Below, in pieces: positions 16,041 to 24,823 of a stretch of 64,000 bases of DNA (position 1 is the stretch's first letter; each line of letters begins with the position of its first letter). The DNA is from Acinetobacter calcoaceticus (lineage in GTDB: Bacteria > Pseudomonadota > Gammaproteobacteria > Pseudomonadales > Moraxellaceae): NCBI RefSeq assembly GCF_900520355.1, contig NZ_LS999521.1, positions 248,001-312,000 of the forward strand, in the 5' to 3' direction. The notes under the pieces are model-generated. The model was not told the origin of the DNA, ran no database searches, and worked only from the letters and a program-made list of their open reading frames with translations. Made by a program: the position numbers and the translations under genes.

Positions 16041-16931
16041 ATGCCAATGGTGAATATTCGCATTAAAGAGCATATTTACATTGCTGATTCTGAGCAGCCT
16101 CTTATCAATGCGGTGCCTGATAGCACAGTGATGAAAGGCTGTTTAAAAGGTGTGTGCCGAGTTTGTCGATGTAAGCTAAAAGGTGGAGTCGTATATGAAT
16201 CGGGAAACCAAATTGCCATAGATAAAGAGTTCTTACCTTGTATTAGCTATGCTCAGAGCGATGTCGAAATCACACCATTGGTGAATAATTTTAGTGTAGC
16301 TCAATTAATAACTAGAAATTTTCTTTCTGAAAATATTGTTGAGCTCACATTTAAAATTAAAAGGACCTTCTTTAGTTCTAAAGCAATTGTAAATATCAAA
16401 CACCCATCAGAATCTTTAATTCGAAGTTACTCTGTGGTTTCACTGGGTGTGAAAAATTATGATTTTTTTGTTTTGCACATAAAATTAAGACCAAATGGAA
16501 TATTTTCTAACTTATTTGAAAAGCTAGCGATTGGTGATCAATTAGAATACAACCTGAATAATCATATAGAGCCTGAATACGAGAAGTCCATCTCTACGCT
16601 TAATATTGTAAGCGGTGGAAGTGGCATGGGTGCTGCACTTACTCGGGGATTGGATCTCATCCGAAAAAATCCTATTTCTAAAGTGAATATCTATGCGATT
16701 AATCGGTCAGTTTTAAGTCATTATCATCAATATTGCGTCAATGTTTTTCGAGAGCAGGTTGAAGCTGAGGTCAATATTATAAATATCCCGTTTTGTACGT
16801 GGACGAATAAAGGATTTGATTTTTCAAATTATTTGGACTCTCACGAGTTAACAGTGGGTGTCGGTTCTACCCCAATAATTAATAAAATTTTAAATCAGCC
16901 TCTGTGCGAGTTAGAAAGTTTTGGTCCCTAA
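16041..16931 (+). CDS. [2Fe-2S] ferredoxin-reductase fusion, electron donor
   Basis: A 296-aa flavin reductase. The N-terminal ferredoxin domain has a plant-type cluster motif C34-x4-C39-x2-C42 with the fourth ligand C67. The C-terminal FNR domain shows the FAD motif RSYS and the nucleotide loop SGGSGMGAALTRG. It begins 15 nt after the oxidase gene and would pass electrons from NAD(P)H to the diiron site; that pairing is inferred from context. A second in-frame ATG lies at 16047. The protein is shorter than many such reductases (about 330 aa), mainly in the C-terminal part. Confidence 0.82.
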   Translation: MPMVNIRIKEHIYIADSEQPLINAVPDSTVMKGCLKGVCRVCRCKLKGGVVYESGNQIAIDKEFLPCISYAQSDVEITPLVNNFSVAQLITRNFLSENIVELTFKIKRTFFSSKAIVNIKHPSESLIRSYSVVSLGVKNYDFFVLHIKLRPNGIFSNLFEKLAIGDQLEYNLNNHIEPEYEKSISTLNIVSGGSGMGAALTRGLDLIRKNPISKVNIYAINRSVLSHYHQYCVNVFREQVEAEVNIINIPFCTWTNKGFDFSNYLDSHELTVGVGSTPIINKILNQPLCELESFGP

Positions 16932-16945
16932 CGGAGACTGTAACA

Positions 16946-18157
16946 ATGACTGTAGTAGTTATAGAACCTATTTCTTCGGGCATCACTTATTTAAATGCCG
17001 CTCAAGAATTAGGTATAGATTTATATGTTTTTTCTACTGACGAAGGAGAGTGCAGCATTGATGGAACAATGCGACAAAAAGCAAAAGAGATAATAAAAAT
17101 AGATACCAGTGATTTTCATAGCCAACTCTCTAAAATTAATGAGTTAAAGACTGTAAGAGCGATATTACCGGGGGTTGAATATGCCGTACCTATGGCAGCA
17201 CAACTAGGCAATTCATTTGCCAAAAACTCTCTTGAATATACGACAGCTCAAACGGTTCGAAATAAATTCAAATTTCGTGACAAGCTAACCAAGTCAGGTT
17301 TAAGCGATATTCAATATGCCTTGATTTCACAGGGTAAAGAGATCTGCTTACCTCAAGGGTTTAAGTTTCCTGCTGTAGTGAAGCCAGTTGATATGGCGGG
17401 CAGTATGTCTGTTAAAAAAGTTGCAGATTTTGAGGAGCTTTTACGAACAGTTGAAGCGATCTGGAAATCTAAACCGAATGATATTGGTTTCTATGCAAGT
17501 GGTGATTTAATTGTTGAAGAATATATCGTTGGGAAGGAATACAGTGTCGAAGGAATTGTTCATACAGATGGAAAAATAACCTTTGCTTCACTGACAGAAA
17601 AACTATTAGGGCCCGAACCTTACTTTGTCGAAATTGGGCATATCGTTGGAAATAAATATGACGGTCAATTTTCTGAACACGTTTTTGACTATGCCGCAAA
17701 AGTCATTCAAACCTTAGAATTAAACATCGGACCTTTTCACCTAGAACTGAGAGTAACGCCTCAGGGAAAAGCCGTAGCGATCGAGTTAGCTGCACGTTTA
17801 CCGGGTGACAATATTGTTGAGTTAATTAAACTGGCGACTAATTTTGACCTCGCACAAGCTGTACTGAGCGAATACCTCGACCTGCCATATTCACCTTCAA
17901 TAGAGAAAAATATGGTCTCTGCAATTGCCTTTATTCCGCAAGGCAACCACCGTCTTTTTAAAGGTTTTAGTGGCTTAGACCAATTATTAGAAGCACCTGA
18001 ATGTGTACACCATCACTTCTACTATGAAGCAGATGATGAACTCGCGTGTAACCATGATTGGACCTCACGATTAGGCTACATCATCCTCCGTTCTGAAAGT
18101 GAAGATAAGATCCGTAGTTTAGTCACACATATACATGAGCAGGTGAAAGTCATATGA
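16946..18157 (+). CDS. ATP-grasp carboxylate-amine ligase 1
   Basis: A 403-aa ATP-grasp enzyme, the class that activates a carboxylate as acyl phosphate and joins it to an amine. Nucleotide-binding elements are FPAVVKPVDMAGSMSV and LIVEEYIVGKEYSVEG; the metal-binding strand is HLELRV...IELAARLPG. The order and spacing resemble L-amino acid ligases (BacD, carnosine-synthase-like). ATG 16946 follows ACGGAG at about 10 nt and is preferred to the GTG at 16904 that would overlap the reductase gene. It overlaps the next gene by 4 nt (ATGA), a sign of translational coupling. Confidence 0.85.
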   Translation: MTVVVIEPISSGITYLNAAQELGIDLYVFSTDEGECSIDGTMRQKAKEIIKIDTSDFHSQLSKINELKTVRAILPGVEYAVPMAAQLGNSFAKNSLEYTTAQTVRNKFKFRDKLTKSGLSDIQYALISQGKEICLPQGFKFPAVVKPVDMAGSMSVKKVADFEELLRTVEAIWKSKPNDIGFYASGDLIVEEYIVGKEYSVEGIVHTDGKITFASLTEKLLGPEPYFVEIGHIVGNKYDGQFSEHVFDYAAKVIQTLELNIGPFHLELRVTPQGKAVAIELAARLPGDNIVELIKLATNFDLAQAVLSEYLDLPYSPSIEKNMVSAIAFIPQGNHRLFKGFSGLDQLLEAPECVHHHFYYEADDELACNHDWTSRLGYIILRSESEDKIRSLVTHIHEQVKVI

Positions 18158-19350
18158 AACATGTATTAATCATCAATAGATATGACGATGAGTTGTCTGA
18201 CTTTAATAAATATATAGATCACGATGCTGTCCATGTCTCTTATATTTCATTAATAGAAACGATGCGCTATATCACCTCTTCAAACTGTTATTGCATAGCG
18301 GGTTTAGAACGATTAAATGAAGAGGATGTATTAAAAGAAGCCGTAAAGATCTATGAAAAAAAGCCAATAGATTACGTGATTGCTATCTCGGAATATGACC
18401 TCGATGCAGCCGCTCGCATTCGAACTGAATTGAATATTGTGGGTGCAACGGTTGAAGATAATTTGTTGTGCCGTAACAAGAAAAAAATGAAGGATGCTTT
18501 AGCTCATTCTACTGTCCGTTATCCAAAATATGCAGAAGTGTCTTCACACCAAGACATTGAAAAGTTTCTGCTAGAAAGTGGCTCAGCGATTATTTTAAAA
18601 CCTCAAGTAGGTGCAGCTTCTGAAGGTGTAATCAAAATTAGTGAATTGGCTGATATACCACGATTGTCTTCCTATGCAGGCTACGAAGTCGAGGAGTTTA
18701 TTGAGGGAGATATCTATCACGTTGATGCGATTATTTCTGACAATAAAATGCCTTACTTTAAAGTCTCAAAATATATTAATACCTGTTTAGATTACAGAAA
18801 CGGCGCGCCATTAGGCTCAGTCACGATTGATAATTCTGAATTTATTCAAAAAGTAGAGCGATTTACTTTAGACGTATGTAAATTCTTAAAATTAAAAGAT
18901 CAGGCAATTCATCTCGAATTTATCGAATCTAAAGGTGAGCTGATCTTTTTAGAAGTCGGTGGGCGAGTCGGTGGCGGGGAAATTCCGTTCATTACATTAC
19001 GTAATGAGTCAGTCGACTTATATGAAATGTGGATTAAGGCGGCAATGAATATTCCGCTAGAGCCAGTGAATACGAAAATCACGGGTTTTCTGATGATGCC
19101 GAATCCGTATAGTTCTGGCTTTTTATTTAATGGCATTAAAGAATTAGAGAATGAAACGATTACCTATCAGTTAATTCAAGAAAGCGGCGACCATAACAAT
19201 TTTAGTTATGAAAATATCCCGGCAAAAATTCATTTTATGGGAGAGAGTCAAATACAGGTGGAAGCTGCAATTAAAAGTAGTATGAAAATTTTACAAAGTG
19301 CAATTTGTCAAAATCATCAATCTAATTTTCATATGAGCGAACCTGCTTAA
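18154..19350 (+). CDS. ATP-grasp carboxylate-amine ligase 2
   Basis: A 398-aa ATP-grasp ligase, only distantly like the one before it. Key elements are IILKPQVGAASEGV, EVEEFIEGDIYHVDA and HLEFIESKGELIFLEVGGRVGGG, covering the ATP lysine, the acidic hinge and the metal-binding strand. The N-terminal 90 residues form the usual pre-ATP-grasp domain. Coupled to ligase 1 by the ATGA overlap. Two successive ligases suggest assembly of a small peptide or amide from an oxidised building block. A terminator follows, so the operon ends here. Confidence 0.85.
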   Translation: MKHVLIINRYDDELSDFNKYIDHDAVHVSYISLIETMRYITSSNCYCIAGLERLNEEDVLKEAVKIYEKKPIDYVIAISEYDLDAAARIRTELNIVGATVEDNLLCRNKKKMKDALAHSTVRYPKYAEVSSHQDIEKFLLESGSAIILKPQVGAASEGVIKISELADIPRLSSYAGYEVEEFIEGDIYHVDAIISDNKMPYFKVSKYINTCLDYRNGAPLGSVTIDNSEFIQKVERFTLDVCKFLKLKDQAIHLEFIESKGELIFLEVGGRVGGGEIPFITLRNESVDLYEMWIKAAMNIPLEPVNTKITGFLMMPNPYSSGFLFNGIKELENETITYQLIQESGDHNNFSYENIPAKIHFMGESQIQVEAAIKSSMKILQSAICQNHQSNFHMSEPA

Positions 19351-19392
19351 AAGAAAAAATAAAGGCTGTGTTTATCATTAGTTCCTGAATAT

Positions 19393-19426
19393 AAGAGGCC
19401 CGAGCTTAAAATGTTCGGGTCTTTTA
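19393..19426 (+). terminator. Terminator of the biosynthetic operon
   Basis: AAGAGGCCCGA pairs with TTCGGGTCTTTT (two G-T pairs) around an 11-nt loop and is followed by T-rich sequence. Confidence 0.7.
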
Positions 19427-19554
19427 TATCGCTTGTTCAATGAATGATGAAACATCGATTTTTAAGTCTTGTAATGGACTTTTGTTGCAGAGAATTGTGA
19501 TTTATTGAACTAGCTCATATTATATAATTAGTTAATTATTAAAGAATTTTAAAA

Positions 19555-20298
19555 ATGATTAAATCTATTATTTCAGGTTGCGTGGTTCTGACACTTTCGG
19601 CTTTGTCGGTTACTCATGCAGAGTTTTCTTTTGCACAAGAGCTACAACAAAGCTGTAATAAAGTGAAGCAATACGCGAGTTTAGGTAAGAAAAACTACGA
19701 CCAAAAACAATATAAAAAAGCCCTAGAAAATTTCCAAAACCAAGCCTCTTGGACAGCATTTTGTAAGGCCAATGCAGATGAAACCACGGTTAAATTTACT
19801 GACCGAGATGTGGAAGTTGCCAATAACAACGTGGGTTTAGCCTATGCTAAATTGGGTCAGCCACTTTGGGCAAGATCGTGGTTTATGCTCGATGACAAAT
19901 CAAAATCGAGCCAATTTAACCTTAAGCAATTACCTGCACCTAAAGCATCAAATGACTTGTCTGGTGAATATGTGCGTTACTCAGGTTTTGGTGAATGGGA
20001 TCACATCACGGTAAGCCGTGAGAAGGGGCAATATGCAATCAGCTATGCTGGTTTATATATGGGACTTAGAAGCTTAATTTACGGCCCGAACATGGGTGAG
20101 TTTGGCACCACAATGCCGAGCAATAAAAAGCAAATCGTCTATAAAGATCAAGACTGCCGCATTCAGCTCGATTTTAAAACCAATGCGAAATTAGGAAATT
20201 ATATTCAGGTCAAACAAAACGAGGGTAACTCGGGTTGTGGCTTTGGACACAACGTGTATGCAGACGGAACTTATTTAAAAGTTGAGTCTGGAAAATAA
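19555..20298 (+). CDS. Secreted TPR-like protein, function unknown
   Basis: A 247-aa protein with a signal peptide (hydrophobic residues 5-20, likely cut after THA). Residues 35-125 read as one or two tetratricopeptide-like helix pairs (YASLGKKNYDQKQYKKALENF and NNNVGLAYAKLGQPLWA). The C-terminal part is beta-rich with two cysteines (KDQDCRIQLDF, NSGCGFGHN) that may form a disulphide. It has no recognised family name. The next gene, also secreted, follows after 25 nt, so they probably act together in the periplasm or outside. Confidence 0.65.
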   Translation: MIKSIISGCVVLTLSALSVTHAEFSFAQELQQSCNKVKQYASLGKKNYDQKQYKKALENFQNQASWTAFCKANADETTVKFTDRDVEVANNNVGLAYAKLGQPLWARSWFMLDDKSKSSQFNLKQLPAPKASNDLSGEYVRYSGFGEWDHITVSREKGQYAISYAGLYMGLRSLIYGPNMGEFGTTMPSNKKQIVYKDQDCRIQLDFKTNAKLGNYIQVKQNEGNSGCGFGHNVYADGTYLKVESGK

Positions 20299-20323
20299 AA
20301 CTAAAAATATAGGGAATTAAATA

Positions 20324-20713
20324 ATGAATATATTTGCACGGTTGCTATTACTTTCTACGATTGCGATTTCTTCTCAAATTTATGCAGAGCCAACGAGCGT
20401 ACGTAAAGAGGTGAAATTCCAAAAAGCCGATCAGGTTTGGAATGGGCACTATTATTTAAATGGTGTGATGGAAGTTGGTTCAGAACTTTTACTTCAGCCA
20501 GACGGCAAGTTTAAATGGATGTTAGCTTATGGCGCTTTAGACCAATATGCCGAAGGCACATGGTGGAAAAATGGCAACTGTATTGGTTTAAAACCAGACT
20601 CTAAATTCAAAAAGAATTTAAGTATATTTCCAGAAAGCTTGACGATTTCTGAAAAATCGTTAGACGTAACTTGGAACGATGGACGCCAGCAGGGCAGTTA
20701 TAGCAAAGACTAA
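20324..20713 (+). CDS. Small secreted protein, function unknown
   Basis: A 129-aa protein with a signal peptide (MNIFARLLLLSTIAISSQIYA). The mature part is aromatic- and glycine-rich (WNGHYYLNGVMEVGSELLL, AEGTWWKNGNCIG), reminiscent of a small beta-barrel or lipocalin-like domain in which GxWW and repeated L-x-P-D-G turns are common. AGGGAATTAAATA precedes the ATG. It follows the TPR-like secreted gene and shares its transcript and terminator. Confidence 0.62.
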   Translation: MNIFARLLLLSTIAISSQIYAEPTSVRKEVKFQKADQVWNGHYYLNGVMEVGSELLLQPDGKFKWMLAYGALDQYAEGTWWKNGNCIGLKPDSKFKKNLSIFPESLTISEKSLDVTWNDGRQQGSYSKD

Positions 20714-20716
20714 AGT

Positions 20717-20746
20717 AAAAAGTCCGACATTAAGTCGGACTTTTTT
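20717..20746. terminator. Bidirectional terminator
   Basis: AAAAAGTCCGAC-ATTAA-GTCGGACTTTTTT. The A and T runs on both sides let it end the secreted-protein operon and the convergent aldo/keto reductase gene. Confidence 0.85.
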
Positions 20747-20758
20747 ATAGCTCATATT

Positions 20759-21760
20759 TTAATGGTTTACCGCAGCAAGTTGCTCAGCGTTATAGCGTGC
20801 GCCCATGTTTGGATATCTCGCAATAATTGCGTCGATTTCTGCCAAATCTGCCGCTGTTAAATCAAGGTCTACAGCGCCAGCATTTTCCACAAGTCGCTCG
20901 ATTTTACGCGTACCCGGAATTGGAATAATGTCTTCACCTTGCGCCAAAATCCAAGCCAAAGCCAGTTGAGCCGCTGTCGCGTTTTTGCTTTGGGCAAATT
21001 CGCTAAATGCTTGCGCCAAGCTTTGGTTATTTTTCCAGTTATCACCTTGGTAGCGTGGCAATTGACGACGGAAATCGTTTTCTTCTAGGTTGCCGACATC
21101 GAGCGTGTTAGTAATTAAACCACGCGATAGCGGTGAATACGGCACAAGGCTAATGCCTAACTCACGAATAGTTTGTAAATGGGTTTGCTCAAACTCGCGG
21201 GTGAGTAGCGAATATTCATGTTGAACCGCTGCAATCGGGTGAATCGCATGCGCTTTGCGAATGGTTTCAGCTGAAGCTTCACTGAGTCCTAAGTAGCGAA
21301 CTTTACCCTGTTGGACCAAGTCAGCCATGGCGCCAATCGTGTCTTCAACTGGAATGTTTGGGTCTATACGGTGTGCATAATACAAATCAATCACGTCTGT
21401 ATTTAAGCGTTTTAAACTGTTTTCGACCGCAACTTTAATCCACTCTGGAGAGCCGTCTATATAAGACTCTAAAGAGTTTTGTGGGTTAAGGTTGTCTTCT
21501 TTATAACGAAAGCCAAATTTTGTTGCCAAAAACACTTTGTCGCGATGTTTTTCTAAAACTTTTGACAGCAAAACTTCGTTTGCGCCGTTGCCGTACATAT
21601 CGGCAGTGTCCCAAAAGTTAATGCCGAGGTCTAGGGCTTTTTCTAGGGTTGCAATGCTTTGTGTGTCGTCTGAGGCACCATAGGCAAAACTCATTCCCAT
21701 GCAACCTAAACCAAGTGCTGATACTTTTTCGCCCGTTTGTCCTAAAGTTCTATATTTCAT
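20759..21760 (-). CDS. Aldo/keto reductase
   Basis: A 333-aa NADPH-dependent oxidoreductase of the AKR superfamily (AKR13/YakC-like). The catalytic tetrad is visible: D51 and Y56 in DTADMYG, K81 in ATKFGF and H130 in YYAHR. The C-terminal coenzyme motif appears as [16 protein letters not shown]. It reduces aldehydes or ketones; the physiological substrate is unknown. ATG at 21760. The AraC-type gene upstream on the same strand (gap about 110 nt) is the likely regulator. Confidence 0.9.
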   Translation of the reverse strand: MKYRTLGQTGEKVSALGLGCMGMSFAYGASDDTQSIATLEKALDLGINFWDTADMYGNGANEVLLSKVLEKHRDKVFLATKFGFRYKEDNLNPQNSLESYIDGSPEWIKVAVENSLKRLNTDVIDLYYAHRIDPNIPVEDTIGAMADLVQQGKVRYLGLSEASAETIRKAHAIHPIAAVQHEYSLLTREFEQTHLQTIRELGISLVPYSPLSRGLITNTLDVGNLEENDFRRQLPRYQGDNWKNNQSLAQAFSEFAQSKNATAAQLALAWILAQGEDIIPIPGTRKIERLVENAGAVDLDLTAADLAEIDAIIARYPNMGARYNAEQLAAVNH

Positions 21761-21871
21761 TTTTCACACTCTTTTTGCAAAATCACTTGAGTAGAAAAAC
21801 TATAAAATGCTTTGGCTCAAACTGACGTATAACATTCAAACCAATAATTATAAAATTCAAACAATCTGTTT

Positions 21872-22774
21872 TTATGCCACACAGTCTTCGCGGAACTTTT
21901 TAGGCGAAAATCCGGTATTTTTCTTAAAGAAGTTGGTGAAATATGCTGAATATTCAAAGCCTAAGCTATAGGCAATTTCGGAAATATTCCAACTGGTATG
22001 TTGTAGTAGGGCTTTAGCTTCTTGCGTAATGCGCGAGCTAATATGCTCAGACGTGGTTTTGCCTGTGGCTTCTTTTACGGCTCGGTTTAAATGGTTTACA
22101 TGCACCGATAAACCATAGGCATAGTCATTTGCCGTTTTGAGTTTAAGCTGAAAATGGGGTGAGTCGATGGGGAACTGGCGTTCTAATAACTCAAAGAATA
22201 AATGGCAAATCCGAACCGCGGCATTACTATGTTTTTCAAACTGTTGGGTTGGTTGCATTTTCATGGCTTCATGCACAATCAGGTGCAAATAGTTTCTTAA
22301 AACGTTGTATTTATGAATGTAGTCTGAATTTATTTCTGCCATCATCTTTTTGAAAATAAATGAAATTTCATCAACCTGTTGATCGTTTAAAAAATATAGC
22401 GGGTCGCCGTCGACTTTAAATAGCGGTGAGTCTTTTAAAAAGCTTTGTCTTGATTCTTGGTTTACAAACTCTTCGGTAAATAGACAAAACCAGCCTGCCT
22501 GTTCAGGCGAATTAATTTCCCATGCATAGGGAACCATCGGGTTTGAAAACAACAAAGCAGGGCGGTCTACCCGAATCCAGCGGTTGGCGTAGTGAAGGTC
22601 ACCTGTGCCTAAAACCAGTGAAATTTTATAATAATCGCGGCGACTGTGAGGCGTGAGAAACGAGCAGGCATCGCGTTGGAACACGTTAAAATGTCCAAAC
22701 GAAGTTGATGGAACCGAGTAATCGCTATCTCTGGTTAAAGAAAAGCGGCGATAAAAATCATGTATGGTTTCCAT
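21872..22774 (-). CDS. AraC-family transcriptional regulator
   Basis: A 300-aa regulator: N-terminal cupin-like sensor domain (to about residue 160) and C-terminal double helix-turn-helix, with NHLNRAVKEATGKTTSEHI in the first and WNISEIAYSLGFEYSAYFTNFFKKNTGFSPKKFR-type signature, shown here only by its landmarks ISEIAYSLGF and GFSPKKFR. ATG 22774 preceded by AGGC is preferred to a TTG at 22822. Located immediately upstream of the aldo/keto reductase on the same strand, a common pair in which the regulator controls the reductase. Confidence 0.85.
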   Translation of the reverse strand: METIHDFYRRFSLTRDSDYSVPSTSFGHFNVFQRDACSFLTPHSRRDYYKISLVLGTGDLHYANRWIRVDRPALLFSNPMVPYAWEINSPEQAGWFCLFTEEFVNQESRQSFLKDSPLFKVDGDPLYFLNDQQVDEISFIFKKMMAEINSDYIHKYNVLRNYLHLIVHEAMKMQPTQQFEKHSNAAVRICHLFFELLERQFPIDSPHFQLKLKTANDYAYGLSVHVNHLNRAVKEATGKTTSEHISSRITQEAKALLQHTSWNISEIAYSLGFEYSAYFTNFFKKNTGFSPKKFREDCVA

Positions 22775-22822
22775 GTCTTTGCCTGCATGCGTTATCAATT
22801 TATTCAAACTTATAAAATTCAA

Positions 22823-23544
22823 ACTTTATTTACTGTAGCTTTTATTTATGGCGTGATCAATCGGTTCATTTAAGCAGTTTTGAAAGTGAATGATAAATTA
22901 ACAATGAAATAACCAGACAAACTAAACTTTAAGAAAATATATTGTTAAATCACTATGCCAATGAAAAACAAAAATAATCTTTATAAATGAATAGCGAATA
23001 TCACATTGACACTCCAAAACTCGCGGATTATCCTTTGCCTGCTGGCCTACATTGCCAGTCGGTCTTAGCAGGCCGCGGTACAGATTACATCAGATTTATT
23101 CCTTCTGAGGGAGAAGTTTGCGTGTATTCAACTCGTCTCCCTCACGTTGCGGTAGGGCGAGAGGGGGACACCTTCGGGTGTGCTGGTTCTGTACCCAGTC
23201 TGCTAACCCCCTTTCGTTCTGCCACCATCTTTTAGCAGAGATCGGCAGAATCCTTATTTGTACAGGAATCCGTCATATGCGTACTAATTCATCTCTCTCA
23301 TTGGCAACCTTTGCCAAAATCTTTAGGTCTATACCCAACTGGTTTTTAAAAAGGTTTAACAGACTCTAGGTTTTAAGCCATAGGTCATTACGACTAAAAA
23401 ATCATAGCAACAATAAAACCCGAGATAGGCGAGCACACCATTTTTGTGCGGCTTTTGCATGCCTGTTTTTAGCGCTCAATTTAAGAGTGACGGCATTTCT
23501 ATCTCTTTTACATACAACAAAAAATTATTTTAAACGGTATAAAA
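22823..23544. other. Gene-free stretch with ash-like mobile-element remnant
   Basis: About 720 bp without a convincing gene. From about 23020 to 23250 the GC content rises above its surroundings. An ACACC-TTCG-GGTGT hairpin with a UUCG tetraloop lies at 23168-23181. Between about 23420 and 23525 one frame reads STPFLCGFC then MPVFSAQFKSDGISIS and stops, which resembles the leader/ash region found before P4-type phage genes; this is recognition from memory. Short frames at 22987-23369 have no ribosome-binding site or family support. A decayed satellite-phage or island edge is the best guess. Confidence 0.4.
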
Positions 23545-24093
23545 ATGCCAAATTTAGAAGCATCATTTAGAGCATTAAGCGTGCTCCACGCAGCAAAAGA
23601 TTTATTTAATCAAAATGGGTTTTACATCGGGATAGATCGGATTATTGAGGAAGCCAAAATCCCTAAAGCCACTTTTTATAACTATTTTCACTCAAAAGAA
23701 AGGCTCATTCAGATGAGCTTAACTTTTCAAATAGATGCATTAAAACATGAGGTGTTTTCTATTATTCATTCGTACCGCGAACTCATGGCATTCGATAAAC
23801 TCAAGAAAATTTATCTCTTACATGCGAACTTAGATGGCTTTTATCGTTTGCCATTTAAAGCTATTTTTGAAATTGAAAAGCTTTATCCAGCGGCCTATAA
23901 ACTTGTCATTGACTACCGAAACTGGTTCATTAAAGAAATTCATAAACTGCTTTTAACTGTAAAAGCGACTGCTACAGTTGAAGATGCGCACATGTTTCTG
24001 TTTGTGATTGATGGCGCGATGGTCCAGCTTTTGGGGACCAATAACACTGATGAAAGAGATTTATTACTTGAATACTTTTTAAGTCGGGTTTGA
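23545..24093 (+). CDS. TetR-family transcriptional regulator
   Basis: A 182-aa regulator. The N-terminal helix-turn-helix (GIDRIIEEAKIPKATFYNYF, then HSKERLI) is typical of TetR; the rest is the helical ligand-binding and dimerisation domain. No gene in the same operon follows and no obvious target flanks it, because the next genes are convergent and of a different type. The 5' neighbour is the ash-like remnant, so the regulator may have arrived with foreign DNA. Confidence 0.85.
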   Translation: MPNLEASFRALSVLHAAKDLFNQNGFYIGIDRIIEEAKIPKATFYNYFHSKERLIQMSLTFQIDALKHEVFSIIHSYRELMAFDKLKKIYLLHANLDGFYRLPFKAIFEIEKLYPAAYKLVIDYRNWFIKEIHKLLLTVKATATVEDAHMFLFVIDGAMVQLLGTNNTDERDLLLEYFLSRV

Positions 24094-24100
24094 TGGGGGG

Positions 24101-24126
24101 AAGGCCTATATTTAGGCCTTTTATTT
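24101..24126 (+). terminator. Terminator of the TetR gene
   Basis: AAGGCCTA-TATT-TAGGCCTT followed by TTATTTG, beginning 7 nt after the stop codon. Confidence 0.75.
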
Positions 24127-24158
24127 GTCTAAAGTAGGATAGAAGCTATGCTTCACTA

Positions 24159-24812
24159 TTATGTGTTTAATGATTCTAATGCTGAGATAAATCTATAAAA
24201 ACTATAAGAATATTCTCTCGGAGCTGAATGGTTTCTCTTTTTACGTAAGGGGGTTGCTATAACCTCATATTGATTAGGATCCTTGGGCTCACTTAAACAA
24301 AGATCATGTCGTCTTAATGCTCTATTTAAATGTACAAATCCTGAATGAATTCTTCTTCTAGATAATTCATCTTGTTTAACATATAACGCTAGAAGCCAAC
24401 ATTCTAATGAGTGGATACAAATTGCAAAAATTATTTTTTCTTTATATTTTTCATACGTATCTGGACAATAACTATTTATCCATTCAATAATTTTATTTTT
24501 AATAGTCTCATAAAACAGTTCCATATCTTCATCAGCTACCGTAATAGAGCTAGCATCATAATTAACATGTTCACATTCGTCGGTATCTATTTGAATAACT
24601 AAATATTCACTGTAATCTAGAGCATCTACTAATAAATTTGATTTTAAATAATCGACTACATTTTCCCATCCTGCTCTACCATTCGTTCTATGTGAATATG
24701 CATCAACAGAAGGTACTAAAACATTAACTACTGCATCGTCTATAATTGATTCAATAACAATACGTAATACTCGGAAATCAGTGTTACCTTCCGCAATAAT
24801 ATTAAAGTTCAT
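24159..24812 (-). CDS. TOPRIM-like (DUF4276-type) protein, partner of the ATPase
   Basis: A 217-aa protein starting with a TOPRIM-like strand: IIAEGNTDFRVL gives the conserved Glu (E8), and VIQIDTDE (D76, D78, E79) gives the acidic metal-binding pair. A later segment, CIHSLECWLLALY, is typical of DUF4276-like proteins. TOPRIM domains bind divalent metals and cleave or act on nucleic acids. It lies 11 nt after a RecF/OLD-type ATPase gene. ATPase plus TOPRIM pairs include PARIS (AriA/AriB), and Gabija GajA combines both; this pair is a candidate member of that defence class, by inference. Confidence 0.62.
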   Translation of the reverse strand: MNFNIIAEGNTDFRVLRIVIESIIDDAVVNVLVPSVDAYSHRTNGRAGWENVVDYLKSNLLVDALDYSEYLVIQIDTDECEHVNYDASSITVADEDMELFYETIKNKIIEWINSYCPDTYEKYKEKIIFAICIHSLECWLLALYVKQDELSRRRIHSGFVHLNRALRRHDLCLSEPKDPNQYEVIATPLRKKRNHSAPREYSYSFYRFISALESLNT

Positions 24813-24823
24813 ATCTTAGCTCT

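Noticed and set aside
22987..23369. Two overlapping open frames of about 82-83 codons
   Set aside because: No ribosome-binding site, unusual composition (Cys/Ser/Arg-rich) and no family resemblance; they lie in the ash-like non-coding remnant.
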